Shown here one piece after another: positions 17,294 through 24,218 of a stretch of DNA of 38,334 nt. A program made the position numbers and the translations under genes. Below the pieces are notes generated by a model. It was not told the DNA's origin. It worked only from the letters and a program-made list of their open reading frames with translations, and ran no database searches. The stretch spans positions 1 through 38,334 of the forward strand of contig CALXUT010000045.1 in assembly GCA_944391755.1 (NCBI GenBank). Reading direction: 5' to 3'. The first letter of the stretch is position 1. Each line of letters opens with the position of its first letter. This DNA is from an uncultured Clostridia bacterium. Its GTDB lineage: Bacteria > Bacillota > Clostridia > TANB77 > CAG-508.

Positions 17294-17325
17294 GGGGCTT
17301 TGACTGCAAATATGAATATATAAAC
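17294..17325 (+). repeat. half copy of the 82-nt palindromic element
   Basis: This stretch matches the right half of the elements at 17814-17895 and 23045-23126: the CTTTGACT inner arm, CAAA, then the terminal repeat ATATGAATATATAAAC. No left half is visible upstream. It ends 37 nt before the -35 of the RNase P promoter. Confidence 0.6.
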
Positions 17326-17362
17326 ATTTTAGAATATTAAAGTAGTGAGATATAAATACATA

Positions 17363-17391
17363 TTTACAATTTTTTAAAAGAATGGTATAAT
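17363..17391 (+). promoter_or_regulatory. promoter of the RNase P RNA gene
   Basis: TTTACA (17363-17368), 17-nt spacer, TATAAT (17386-17391), about 10 nt before the RNA's first stem. Confidence 0.75.
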
Positions 17392-17399
17392 ATATTTCG

Positions 17400-17740
17400 A
17401 GTAAATTAAATAGTCGCTGGTAAATTCCGAAAGGAATTACGAGAGGAAAGTCCGGGCTCCATAGAGCAATGATGCTAGATAACGTCTAGTGAGGGAAACC
17501 TTAAGGAAAGTGCAACAGAAAATAACCGCCTCTTAAGAGGTAAGGATGAAAAGGCGAGGTAAGAGCTCACCGCAGGTATGGTGACATACTTGGCTGTGTA
17601 AACCCCATCTGGAGCAACACCTAAGTAGAAGATTAAGCCTGCTCGGCGTCTTCTGAAATGCGTGGCTTGAGGTATATAGTGATATATATCCTAGATAAAT
17701 GACTATTTTCAATGACAGAACCCGGCTTACAGATTTACTT
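17400..17740 (+). ncRNA. rnpB: RNase P RNA, class A type
   Basis: The catalytic RNA of RNase P, which matures tRNA 5' ends. The universal 5' core GAGGAAAGTCCGGGCTCC (about 17441-17460) and its 3' partner GACAGAACCCGGCTTAC (about 17714-17730) form P4. Between them lie GTGCAACAGAAAATAACCGCC and GGTAAGAGCTCACCGCAG, the conserved P8-P11 region of class A RNAs. The ends pair as AGTAAAT (17400) with ATTTACT (17733-17739). Length of about 340 nt and class A architecture fit Clostridia rather than Bacilli. Exact ends are uncertain by a few bases. Confidence 0.95.
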
Positions 17741-17743
17741 TAA

Positions 17744-17772
17744 AAATATCTACATATGTAGGTATTTTTTTA
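17744..17772 (+). terminator. terminator of the RNase P RNA gene
   Basis: AAATATCTAC and GTAGGTATTT form a hairpin with an ATAT loop, followed by seven T's. Confidence 0.8.
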
Positions 17773-17813
17773 TTGCATAATATCATTGTATTTTATGATA
17801 AAGCCATTTAAAA

Positions 17814-17895
17814 GTTAATATATTCATATTTCTTGTCAAAAACATAGCTATGGTCTTCCTATGGGTCTTTGCCTACAAAATATGAATATATCAAC
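17814..17895. repeat. 82-nt palindromic element, copy A
   Basis: Terminal inverted repeats of about 18 bp: left GTTAATATATTCATATTT, right AAATATGAATATATCAAC. Inner short arms are GTCAAA and TTTGCC, and the centre reads ACATAGCTATGG ... CCTATGGGTC. Copy B at 23045-23126 has the same length and is in reverse orientation. The element fills the gap between the RNase P terminator and the DUF2207 promoter. Confidence 0.8.
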
Positions 17896-17931
17896 TCCTA
17901 AAAATATAATATAAAATAGAGATATTATTTA

Positions 17932-17960
17932 TTGCAATAAATAAATTACTATGATAAAAT
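17932..17960 (+). promoter_or_regulatory. promoter of the DUF2207 gene
   Basis: TTGCAA (17932-17937), 17-nt spacer, TAAAAT (17955-17960) with an extended -10 TGA, 22 nt before the ATG. Confidence 0.6.
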
Positions 17961-17982
17961 TTCCTTAGCAAAGGGGGATAAA

Positions 17983-19917
17983 ATGAAAAGTAAAAAAATC
18001 ATATTTATTTTTATAGTAGCAATTGCATTTTTGCTACTATGTAGTGTAAAAGTAAATGCAAGTTTGGAACTAAACGAACAGACATTTAATGCACAAATCA
18101 ATACAGATGGAAGTATGAATGTAACAGAAATATGGAACATTGATATTTCAGAAACAAATACATTATTTAAAACATTTAAAAAAGATAGTTCCAAATATTC
18201 TGAAATAACAGATGTCACTGTAAGAGATGTAACAGCTGGAAGAGAATTTACACAAATCTATGAAGAAATGTATCATGTAACAGAAAATTGTTATTATGCC
18301 CTAAACAATTCAAAAGGTATGTTTGAAATTGCATGGGGTGTTGGACTTGAAAATGATTCAGATACAAGAACATATGAGATATCTTATAAAGTAGAAGACG
18401 CAATTGCAAAATATAATGATTATGCAGAACTATATTGGCAATTTATTGGAGAAGACTTTGAAATTGATGCTGAAAAAATAACAGGAACGATTTTGTTGCC
18501 TATGAATGCACAATCTAAAGAAGATATTCGCGTATGGGGACATACGGAAGATTTAAATGGAGAAATTTATGTAACAGATACCAATAAAATTGAATTTACA
18601 ATCAACCGATATTCTAGTGGTAATTATGTAGAAGTAAGAACCTTATTTCCAAATGCTATGATAGCTTCAACGAATAGAACTTATGATAGAGATATTTTAG
18701 GTACTGTATTAGATGAAGAAACCAAATGGGCTGATGAAGCCAATGCAAGAAGAGAAGCTAAGAAAATATTTATATATGTGGTAATTGGTATTTTATCATT
18801 AATTACAGTATTTTTCATTATAAAGATGTTTAAAAATATAAAAAAACTAAGAAAGATGGATAAAAAAATAAAACCATCAACTGAACTAGATTATTTTAGA
18901 GAGTTACCATATGAAGAGGCAACACCGGCAGAAGCGTTATTTGTCATAACATCAGGATATAATAAATCATTTTCATCAAGTTTTGCTGCAAATATATTAG
19001 ATTTATGTTTGAAAAAATATATTACATTAGAATTAGAAGAAAAAGGTAGTATTACAAAGTCTGATGTAGTTAAAATCAATTTACTAGAAGATAAAAATAT
19101 AGAAAATTTAAAAGATGATCAAAAATTAACATGGAATTTCTTAAAACAAGTGGCTAAAGATAAAAATACCTTAACAACAAAAGATATAACTAAATATCTA
19201 GAAAAGCATACTTCTAAAGTGCAAATATTAGATAAGGATTTAGAAAAGATTATAGAAAATGAAGAAGTAAACAGAGGAAACTATATCAAAGAAAGACAAA
19301 AAGAAAATATGAACTATCAAGGAATATGTGCTGTATATATAGGATTCGCATGTATATCCATCCTATTTGTTCCATTGGCAATAGTATTGGTCATTAATGC
19401 TATATTAGTTGGAATGATGGCATCTAGAACTAATCCATTTACACAAGCAGGTGTAGATGAAAGAGAAAAATGGAAAGCATTTAAAAAATATATGAAAGAT
19501 TTTTCTTTATTGAAAGAAAAAGAAATACCTGCATTAGTTGTATGGGAAAAATACTTAGTATTTGCAACAGCTTTTGGAATATCTGATAAGGTTTTAAAAC
19601 AGTTAAAAGTAATCTATCCAGAAATTACGAATATGGATTCTGCAATGTATACCTATTCCTATATCCATATCATGAATTCAATTAATATCGGAAATTGTAT
19701 AAATTCATCTGTATATTCTGCAATCGGTTCATCAGGAAGTGGAGCCGGAGGAGGATTCTCAGGTGGAGGCGGCGGAGGCCGGTGGCCGGAGGTGGCGGTG
19801 GCGGACGCTAAAGCAAAAAAAGTGGAAAGCAATTTTTGTTTTTCCACTTTTAATTTTTTAGCAATAATTTCATATCTTCTGGTAAATCTGCATGTAAATC
19901 AATTTTTTTGTGCGTAA
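17983..19917 (+). CDS. DUF2207 domain membrane protein (apparent frameshift in Gly-rich tail)
   Basis: A predicted cell-surface membrane protein of the DUF2207 family. It has a signal peptide (about 1-27, ending VKVNAS), an extracytoplasmic DUF2207 domain (about 28-255), a membrane segment (about 263-285), a cytoplasmic region, a second hydrophobic block (about 446-478), and a Gly/Ser-rich tail. The family normally ends in a Gly run and a stop. Here the frame leaves Gly after GGGFSGGGGGG, reads RWPEVAVADAKAK, crosses the terminator hairpin and overlaps the 3' end of the opposing gene. Dropping one C from each of two GGCCGG sites (about 19779-19787) restores an all-Gly tail ending GGR and stop TAA at 19809-19811. 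The true gene end is probably 19811. Function is unknown. Confidence 0.8.
   Translation: MKSKKIIFIFIVAIAFLLLCSVKVNASLELNEQTFNAQINTDGSMNVTEIWNIDISETNTLFKTFKKDSSKYSEITDVTVRDVTAGREFTQIYEEMYHVTENCYYALNNSKGMFEIAWGVGLENDSDTRTYEISYKVEDAIAKYNDYAELYWQFIGEDFEIDAEKITGTILLPMNAQSKEDIRVWGHTEDLNGEIYVTDTNKIEFTINRYSSGNYVEVRTLFPNAMIASTNRTYDRDILGTVLDEETKWADEANARREAKKIFIYVVIGILSLITVFFIIKMFKNIKKLRKMDKKIKPSTELDYFRELPYEEATPAEALFVITSGYNKSFSSSFAANILDLCLKKYITLELEEKGSITKSDVVKINLLEDKNIENLKDDQKLTWNFLKQVAKDKNTLTTKDITKYLEKHTSKVQILDKDLEKIIENEEVNRGNYIKERQKENMNYQGICAVYIGFACISILFVPLAIVLVINAILVGMMASRTNPFTQAGVDEREKWKAFKKYMKDFSLLKEKEIPALVVWEKYLVFATAFGISDKVLKQLKVIYPEITNMDSAMYTYSYIHIMNSINIGNCINSSVYSAIGSSGSGAGGGFSGGGGGGRWPEVAVADAKAKKVESNFCFSTFNFLAIISYLLVNLHVNQFFCA
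19818..19851. terminator. bidirectional terminator between DUF2207 and RluA genes
   Basis: AAAAGTGGAAA (19818-19828) and TTTCCACTTTT (19841-19851) are exact complements with T-rich flanks on both strands. This fits two convergent genes ending here, and supports the earlier DUF2207 stop. Confidence 0.85.
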
Positions 19918-20728
19918 TCGGATGGATAAAAGAAATTTTATAACTATGTAATGCTTGTCTATTAATTAAGCTAGAAGAAGAACCATACAAAGTATCTCCA
20001 AGTAATGGATGACCTATAGCGGACATATGTACACGAATTTGATGTGTACGACCTGTTTTTAAAAAGCATTTGACAACAGAGTAATCTTTAAATGATTGTA
20101 TGACTTCATAATCTGTAATCGCTTCTTGTCCATCAGAAGAAATACATCTTTCAATAATGCTATTTGGTTTACGAGCAATTGGTAAATGAATGGAACCTTT
20201 TTGATTTTCTAATTGGCCAGAAACGATAGCAATATATTCTTTTTTAAAAAGATTTTCTCTCATTTGCATAATTAGACATTCTTGCACATATTCATTTTTT
20301 GCAAAAACAATTAATCCAGATGTATGTAAATCAAGCCTATTGACTGGTCTAATTTTTTTGTGCAGACCAATTTCTTCAAAATAATATTTTACCCCATTGG
20401 AAAGACTATCTTGGTAATGTAAGATAGATGGATGAACAGCAATATCAGAGGGTTTATTAAGAACAAGGAAAGCTTCATCTTCGAAGATAATATCTAATTG
20501 CATTTTGGTAGGAACAATATTTTCACTTTCTTCTTCAAAATCTAAATTCACAGTAACAATATCTCCAATTGAAACAGGATTTCTTGTATCAGTGATGGTT
20601 TCATTTAAAGAAACATATTTATTAGAAATTAGTTTTTGCAATAATCTAGAAGATATTTTTAATTCTTGTTTTAATATCTGATGAATCGATTTATATTTTT
20701 CGTTTTGTACAACATATTTTAAAATCAT
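19850..20728 (-). CDS. RluA family pseudouridine synthase
   Basis: A 292-residue RNA pseudouridine synthase. The N-terminal about 70 residues form an S4-like RNA-binding domain (LLQKLISNKYVSLNETI). The catalytic motif RPVNRLDLHTSGLIVFAKN holds the essential Asp, and the late RTHQIRVHMSAIGHPLLGD block is typical of RluA enzymes. Target uridines cannot be assigned from the sequence, since the RluC, RluD and YhcT groups share these motifs. It acts in the cytoplasm. A GGGAG site lies 7-8 nt before the ATG. It shares a tightly overlapping divergent promoter with the DUF5662 gene. Confidence 0.9.
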   Translation of the reverse strand: MILKYVVQNEKYKSIHQILKQELKISSRLLQKLISNKYVSLNETITDTRNPVSIGDIVTVNLDFEEESENIVPTKMQLDIIFEDEAFLVLNKPSDIAVHPSILHYQDSLSNGVKYYFEEIGLHKKIRPVNRLDLHTSGLIVFAKNEYVQECLIMQMRENLFKKEYIAIVSGQLENQKGSIHLPIARKPNSIIERCISSDGQEAITDYEVIQSFKDYSVVKCFLKTGRTHQIRVHMSAIGHPLLGDTLYGSSSSLINRQALHSYKISFIHPITHKKIDLHADLPEDMKLLLKN

Positions 20729-20744
20729 AAAAACTCCCTTACAT

Positions 20745-20792
20745 TTGACATTTCTATAAAAAAATTATACAATCAATTGTATAATTCGTCAA
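20745..20792. promoter_or_regulatory. overlapping divergent promoters in a perfect palindrome
   Basis: Plus strand (toward DUF5662): TTGACA (20745-20750), 17-nt spacer, TACAAT (20768-20773). Minus strand (toward the RluA gene): TTGACG (20792-20787), 17-nt spacer, TATAAT (20769-20764). The two -10 boxes overlap by two bases. Both lie in the palindrome AATTATACAAT-CA-ATTGTATAATT (20763-20786). Confidence 0.7.
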
Positions 20793-20829
20793 CTAGGCTT
20801 GTGAACTTAAGAAAGGAATGAGATGAAAA

Positions 20830-21402
20830 ATGAAAATAGGAAACTTTTTTAAACATATAGGAGTTGTTACAAAACACAAATGGGTAGTCTTTAAACTATG
20901 CTGTAAAATAGGAATACCATGGAGAGGATTTATGCATGACTGGTCAAAATTTTCACCAGAAGAATTTTGGGAAAGTGTCAAATATTTTGATGGACATAAA
21001 AGTCCTATTTTATTGTCTAGACAAGAAAATGGATATTCAAAAGCATGGCTACATCATAAGGGCAGAAATAAGCACCATCATGAATATTGGGTAGATACAG
21101 CTGTACCTCAAAAAGCTTCTATTATGCCATATAAATATGCGGCAGAAATGATATGTGACAAATTAGCCGCAGGAATCGTGTATAATGGAAAGAATTGGAC
21201 GAAAGATACACAAATAAACTATTATAGGAATCGTGAAAGAAATGTTTCCATTGTTCATCCTCAAGTAGACAAATTTCTAATAGCTGTATTTACAGAAGTA
21301 AGCAAGCGTGGAATTGATGAAGTATTAACAAAAAAGAATATTAAAGAATTATATGAAAAATATTGTATAAGAATGGAGAATTTTGATGAGAATAAGATTT
21401 AA
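20830..21402 (+). CDS. DUF5662 family protein
   Basis: A 190-residue cytoplasmic protein matching DUF5662, common in Firmicutes and phages and of unknown function. It is rich in His and Trp at positions that look like a metal site: MHDWSKFSPEEFW (about 37-49), AWLHHKGRNKHHHEYW (about 73-88), and later NYYRNRERNVSIVHPQVDKF. The His-Asp pair with flanking helices recalls HD-type hydrolases, but this is only a resemblance. Its 3' end overlaps trmB by 17 nt in another frame, so the two are probably coupled. Confidence 0.7.
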   Translation: MKIGNFFKHIGVVTKHKWVVFKLCCKIGIPWRGFMHDWSKFSPEEFWESVKYFDGHKSPILLSRQENGYSKAWLHHKGRNKHHHEYWVDTAVPQKASIMPYKYAAEMICDKLAAGIVYNGKNWTKDTQINYYRNRERNVSIVHPQVDKFLIAVFTEVSKRGIDEVLTKKNIKELYEKYCIRMENFDENKI

Positions 21403-22051
21403 ACCTTGGGCTAGACCAGAATTAGAAGCAAGTGACTTTTACAGAGACCATCCAGAAGATTTAAAAGATAAATGGATACAAGAATTTAAAAATCAAGAAA
21501 ATCCAATTCATTTAGAATTAGGATGTGGGAAAGGACAATTTATTTCCAAATTAGCAGTCAGCTATCCAGAAATTAATTTTATAGCAATTGATTTAGTAGA
21601 TGCCATGTTGGGACTTGCTAAAAGAGCTGTGGAAGAAGAATATAAAAAAGTAAATAAGGAAGTAGATAATGTATTATTAACAAGATTTGATATAGAAAGA
21701 ATCCTTTTGATATTGGGAGAAAAAGATGCTATAAAAAGAATCTATATCAATTTCTGCAATCCTTGGCCTAAAGGAAAACATAGAAAGAAAAGATTAACAC
21801 ATACAAGGCAATTAGAAAAATATAAGCAATTTTTAAGTGAAGATGGAGAAATCTATTTTAAAACAGATGATGATGATTTATTTAGAAGTAGTTTAGGATA
21901 TTTCGAAGAAGCAGGATTTGAGATAATAGCAAAGACATATGATTTACATGCAGAGCCTATCTGGGAAAATAACATAGAAACAGAACATGAAAAAATGTTT
22001 AGTGAGCAAGGTGTTAAAATAAAAGCATTAATTGTGAAAAGGAAAAATTGA
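21386..22051 (+). CDS. trmB: tRNA (guanine-N7)-methyltransferase
   Basis: A 221-residue SAM-dependent enzyme that methylates G46 of tRNAs. The SAM motif LELGCGKGQFISKLA is followed by FIAIDLVDAML. The family signature INFCNPWPKGKHRKKRLT contains the catalytic Asp-equivalent region and basic substrate loop. FKTDDDDLF and a C-terminal TEHEKMFSEQG complete the fold. I take ATG 21386 as the start: GGAG at 21375-21378 gives a 7-nt spacing, while the TTG at 21383 would give 4. It overlaps the DUF5662 gene. Confidence 0.93.
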   Translation: MRIRFKPWARPELEASDFYRDHPEDLKDKWIQEFKNQENPIHLELGCGKGQFISKLAVSYPEINFIAIDLVDAMLGLAKRAVEEEYKKVNKEVDNVLLTRFDIERILLILGEKDAIKRIYINFCNPWPKGKHRKKRLTHTRQLEKYKQFLSEDGEIYFKTDDDDLFRSSLGYFEEAGFEIIAKTYDLHAEPIWENNIETEHEKMFSEQGVKIKALIVKRKN

Positions 22052-22054
22052 TGA

Positions 22055-22093
22055 AAAAAATTTCTATTGGTTTTAGACTAGTAGAAATTTTTT
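22055..22093 (+). terminator. terminator after trmB
   Basis: AAAAAATTTCTA (22055-22066) pairs exactly with TAGAAATTTTTT (22082-22093), whose T run is the tail. Confidence 0.8.
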
Positions 22094-22096
22094 ATT

Positions 22097-22126
22097 GTCA
22101 CAAAACAAAATAGAATACATATAATA
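22097..22126 (+). promoter_or_regulatory. sporulation-type (sigma-E/K-like) promoter for the cwlJ-like gene
   Basis: GTCACA (22097-22102) lies upstream of CATATAATA (22118-22126). The AC followed by 16 nt and CATAnnnTA fits sigma-K. GTCA with CATATAAT also resembles sigma-E. A sigma-A reading (TTGTCA and TATAAT) would need a 19-nt spacer. Confidence 0.45.
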
Positions 22127-22144
22127 TCTCATGAGGTGATAAAA

Positions 22145-22591
22145 GTGGCATATTCAGATAGGGAACTATTAGCAAGAATTATACAATGTGAAGCCGGTGG
22201 AGAAGGTGACAATGGAATGAGAGCAGTTGCATCAGTAACAATGAACAGAGTCAATACGCCAGTTGGAGAATACGCTAGAGTTTCGCAAGGAGGAAATATT
22301 AGAAATATCATATTTCAAGAAGGTCAATTTGATTGTGCAAGAGAAACAATAAGAGGACAATATAATCCACAAAATATTTATAATATGAATCCAACAGATG
22401 TGCATTATGAAATAGCTGACTGGGCATTAGCTGGAAATAGATTGAATGAAATTGGAGAATGTTTATGGTATTTAAATCCTTTTAGACCTACATGTGGTTC
22501 AACATTTCCAAGCAATGGTTCAGGAACTTTGCACACAAGGCTAGGCGACCATTGTTTTTATAGACCTACTGAATTATATGCACAAACTTAA
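22145..22591 (+). CDS. cwlJ: CwlJ-like spore cortex-lytic hydrolase (Hydrolase_2 family)
   Basis: A 148-residue enzyme with only the Hydrolase_2 (SleB/CwlJ) catalytic domain. It has no signal peptide and no peptidoglycan-binding domain, which is the CwlJ plan. RIIQCEAGGEGDNGMRAVASV carries the conserved catalytic Glu. NRVN, ECLWYLNPF and the C-terminal HCFYRPTE also match CwlJ. CwlJ degrades cortex peptidoglycan during spore germination and sits in the coat region. I start at the GTG at 22145, with GAGGTG 6 nt upstream. An upstream in-frame GTG at 22136 lies inside that ribosome site. The next gene encodes a GerQ-like protein, the known partner needed to place CwlJ. Confidence 0.8.
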   Translation: MAYSDRELLARIIQCEAGGEGDNGMRAVASVTMNRVNTPVGEYARVSQGGNIRNIIFQEGQFDCARETIRGQYNPQNIYNMNPTDVHYEIADWALAGNRLNEIGECLWYLNPFRPTCGSTFPSNGSGTLHTRLGDHCFYRPTELYAQT

Positions 22592-22610
22592 TTTGAAAGG
22601 AGTTTTTTTA

Positions 22611-22985
22611 ATGCCAAATCAAGAAGAAAAACAAGACAAAAGAGAAGACAGAAATGTGCAAATTAATCAAAATTCACCAGAGATATTAACCAATTCTATA
22701 TATACTCCAGCATTTTTAAGAGAGCAAATTGGAAAACTAATGAGAGTAGAATTCTTAATTGGAACAAATAATTTAACAGATAGAATAGGAATATTAGAAG
22801 ATGTCGGAGCAAGTTACATATTACTAAGATCTATTGAAAGTAATAATATAGTATTTTGCGATATATATGCTATAAAATTTGTTACCATTTCAGAACCAAA
22901 TACATATGGGAATATGAACATGATGAACACCATGGGAAATATGAATAATTTTAACAATATGAGCAATAGATATAATTATTATTAA
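22611..22985 (+). CDS. gerQ: GerQ-like spore coat protein
   Basis: A 124-residue protein: a polar N-terminus, a core domain (about 35-95, with FLREQIGKLMRVEFLIGTNN, then RIGILEDVGASYILL and NNIVFCDIYAIKFVTI), and an Asn/Met/Tyr-rich tail (NMNMMNTMGNMNNF). The core resembles the small barrel domain of clostridial GerQ and related coat proteins. The low-complexity tail suits a coat protein. GerQ is needed for CwlJ to reach or stay in the coat in Bacillus, and some Bacillus species encode the two together. The start at 22611 follows AAAGGAG. A longer frame from 22578 would overlap the cwlJ-like gene and has no ribosome site. Confidence 0.6.
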   Translation: MPNQEEKQDKREDRNVQINQNSPEILTNSIYTPAFLREQIGKLMRVEFLIGTNNLTDRIGILEDVGASYILLRSIESNNIVFCDIYAIKFVTISEPNTYGNMNMMNTMGNMNNFNNMSNRYNYY

Positions 22986-22997
22986 AAATTTTTTATG

Positions 22998-23039
22998 GAA
23001 CTCTAGTATTAGATGAAACTAATATGGAGTTCTTTTTTT
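22998..23039 (+). terminator. terminator of the cwlJ-gerQ unit
   Basis: GAACTCTAGTATTAG (22998-23012) pairs with CTAATATGGAGTTC (23019-23032) with one bulge, and seven T's follow. Confidence 0.85.
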
Positions 23040-23044
23040 GAGAT

Positions 23045-23126
23045 GTTTATATATTCATATTTTGTAGTCAAAGACCTATAGGAAGACCCCAGATATGTTT
23101 TTGACAAGAAATATGAATATATAAAC
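23045..23126. repeat. 82-nt palindromic element, copy B (inverted relative to A)
   Basis: Perfect terminal inverted repeats GTTTATATATTCATATTT and AAATATGAATATATAAAC (18 bp). The reverse complement aligns with copy A over the full 82 nt with few differences, including the inner GTCAAA/TTTGAC arms and the ACATATCTGGGG centre. It lies between the gerQ terminator and the pta promoter; the right end is 11 nt from the pta -35. Confidence 0.85.
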
Positions 23127-23137
23127 AATAAAAAATA

Positions 23138-23166
23138 TTGTAATTTTTTGTGGTTTATGATATATT
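23138..23166 (+). promoter_or_regulatory. promoter of the pta-ackA operon
   Basis: TTGTAA (23138-23143), 17-nt spacer, TATATT (23161-23166) with an extended -10 TGA. Confidence 0.55.
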
Positions 23167-23201
23167 GAACAAGTAATCGTATATTGAGAGGAGGAATATA
23201 A

Positions 23202-24203
23202 ATGTCTTTTATAGATCAAATAAAAGAAAGAGCAAAAAAAGAAATAAAAACGATAGTATTACCTGAAGCAACAGATATCAGGATATTGGAAGCATCACAA
23301 ATCGTAAAAGAACAAGGTTATGCAAAGGTTATACTAATAGGAAATGAAGAAGAAGTTAGACAATTGGCTAAAGAAAATAGTATAAATTTAGATGGAACTC
23401 AAATCATAGATCCTGCAAAATCAGATAAAACGAAAGAATATGCAAGTAATCTATATGAATTAAGAAAACAAAAAGGAATGACAGAAGAACAAGCGAATAG
23501 ATTAATTCTTGATCCAGTATATTTTGGAATGATGATGGTGAAATTGGATGAAGCTGATGGACTTGTATCAGGTGCAGCACATTCAACATCTGATACATTA
23601 AGACCAGCATTGCAGATTTTAAAAACAGCACCAGGAACAAAATTAGTTTCCGCATTTTTTATCATGGTAGTACCAGATTGTCAATATGGTTCAAATGGAA
23701 CATTTATATTTGCAGATAGTGGATTAAATGAAGAACCAAACGCAGAGGCACTTTCTGAAATTGCCATATCATCAAGTAAAAGTTTTGAACAATTAATAGG
23801 AGAACAAGCAAAAGTAGCAATGTTATCTTATTCAACATATGAAAGTGCACATTCAGCATCAACAGAAAAAGTAATCGAAGCTACAAAACTATTAAAACAA
23901 AAAACACCAGAAATACTTGCAGATGGAGAATTACAATTAGATGCAGCAATTATACCAGAGGTTGCAGCATTTAAAGCACCAGAAAGTCCATTAAAAGGAG
24001 AAGCAAATGTTTTAGTATTTCCAGATTTAGGCGCAGGAAATATAGGGTATAAATTAGTTCAAAGATTAGCTAAAGCAGAAGCTTATGGACCATTATGTCA
24101 AGGAATTGCCAAACCAGTTAATGATTTGTCAAGAGGTTGTAGTAGTGAAGATGTTGCTGGCGTAGTAGCTATTACAGCAGTACAAGCACAAATAAAAAAA
24201 TAA
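23202..24203 (+). CDS. pta: phosphate acetyltransferase
   Basis: A 333-residue enzyme converting acetyl-CoA and phosphate to acetyl phosphate and CoA. This is the short, single-domain Pta form. Visible blocks are IVLPEATDIRILEAS (N-terminus), ADGLVSGAAHSTSDTLRPALQ, the SAFFIMVVPD strand, AMLSYSTYESAHS, LDAAIIPEVAAFKAP, and LVFPDLGAGNIGYKLVQR near the active site. Length and motifs are complete. It is the first gene of an operon with two acetate kinase genes, which then make ATP from acetyl phosphate. The gap to ackA is 15 nt. GAGGAGG precedes the ATG. Confidence 0.95.
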   Translation: MSFIDQIKERAKKEIKTIVLPEATDIRILEASQIVKEQGYAKVILIGNEEEVRQLAKENSINLDGTQIIDPAKSDKTKEYASNLYELRKQKGMTEEQANRLILDPVYFGMMMVKLDEADGLVSGAAHSTSDTLRPALQILKTAPGTKLVSAFFIMVVPDCQYGSNGTFIFADSGLNEEPNAEALSEIAISSSKSFEQLIGEQAKVAMLSYSTYESAHSASTEKVIEATKLLKQKTPEILADGELQLDAAIIPEVAAFKAPESPLKGEANVLVFPDLGAGNIGYKLVQRLAKAEAYGPLCQGIAKPVNDLSRGCSSEDVAGVVAITAVQAQIKK

Positions 24204-24218
24204 TGTGGAGGGGATTTC

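Noticed and set aside
17814-17895. Integron attC site or CRISPR-like repeat
   Set aside because: attC sites begin RYYYAAC and end GTTRRRY, while this element begins GTT and ends AAC. The copies are 5 kb apart and inverted, with no spacers or cas genes, so it is not CRISPR.
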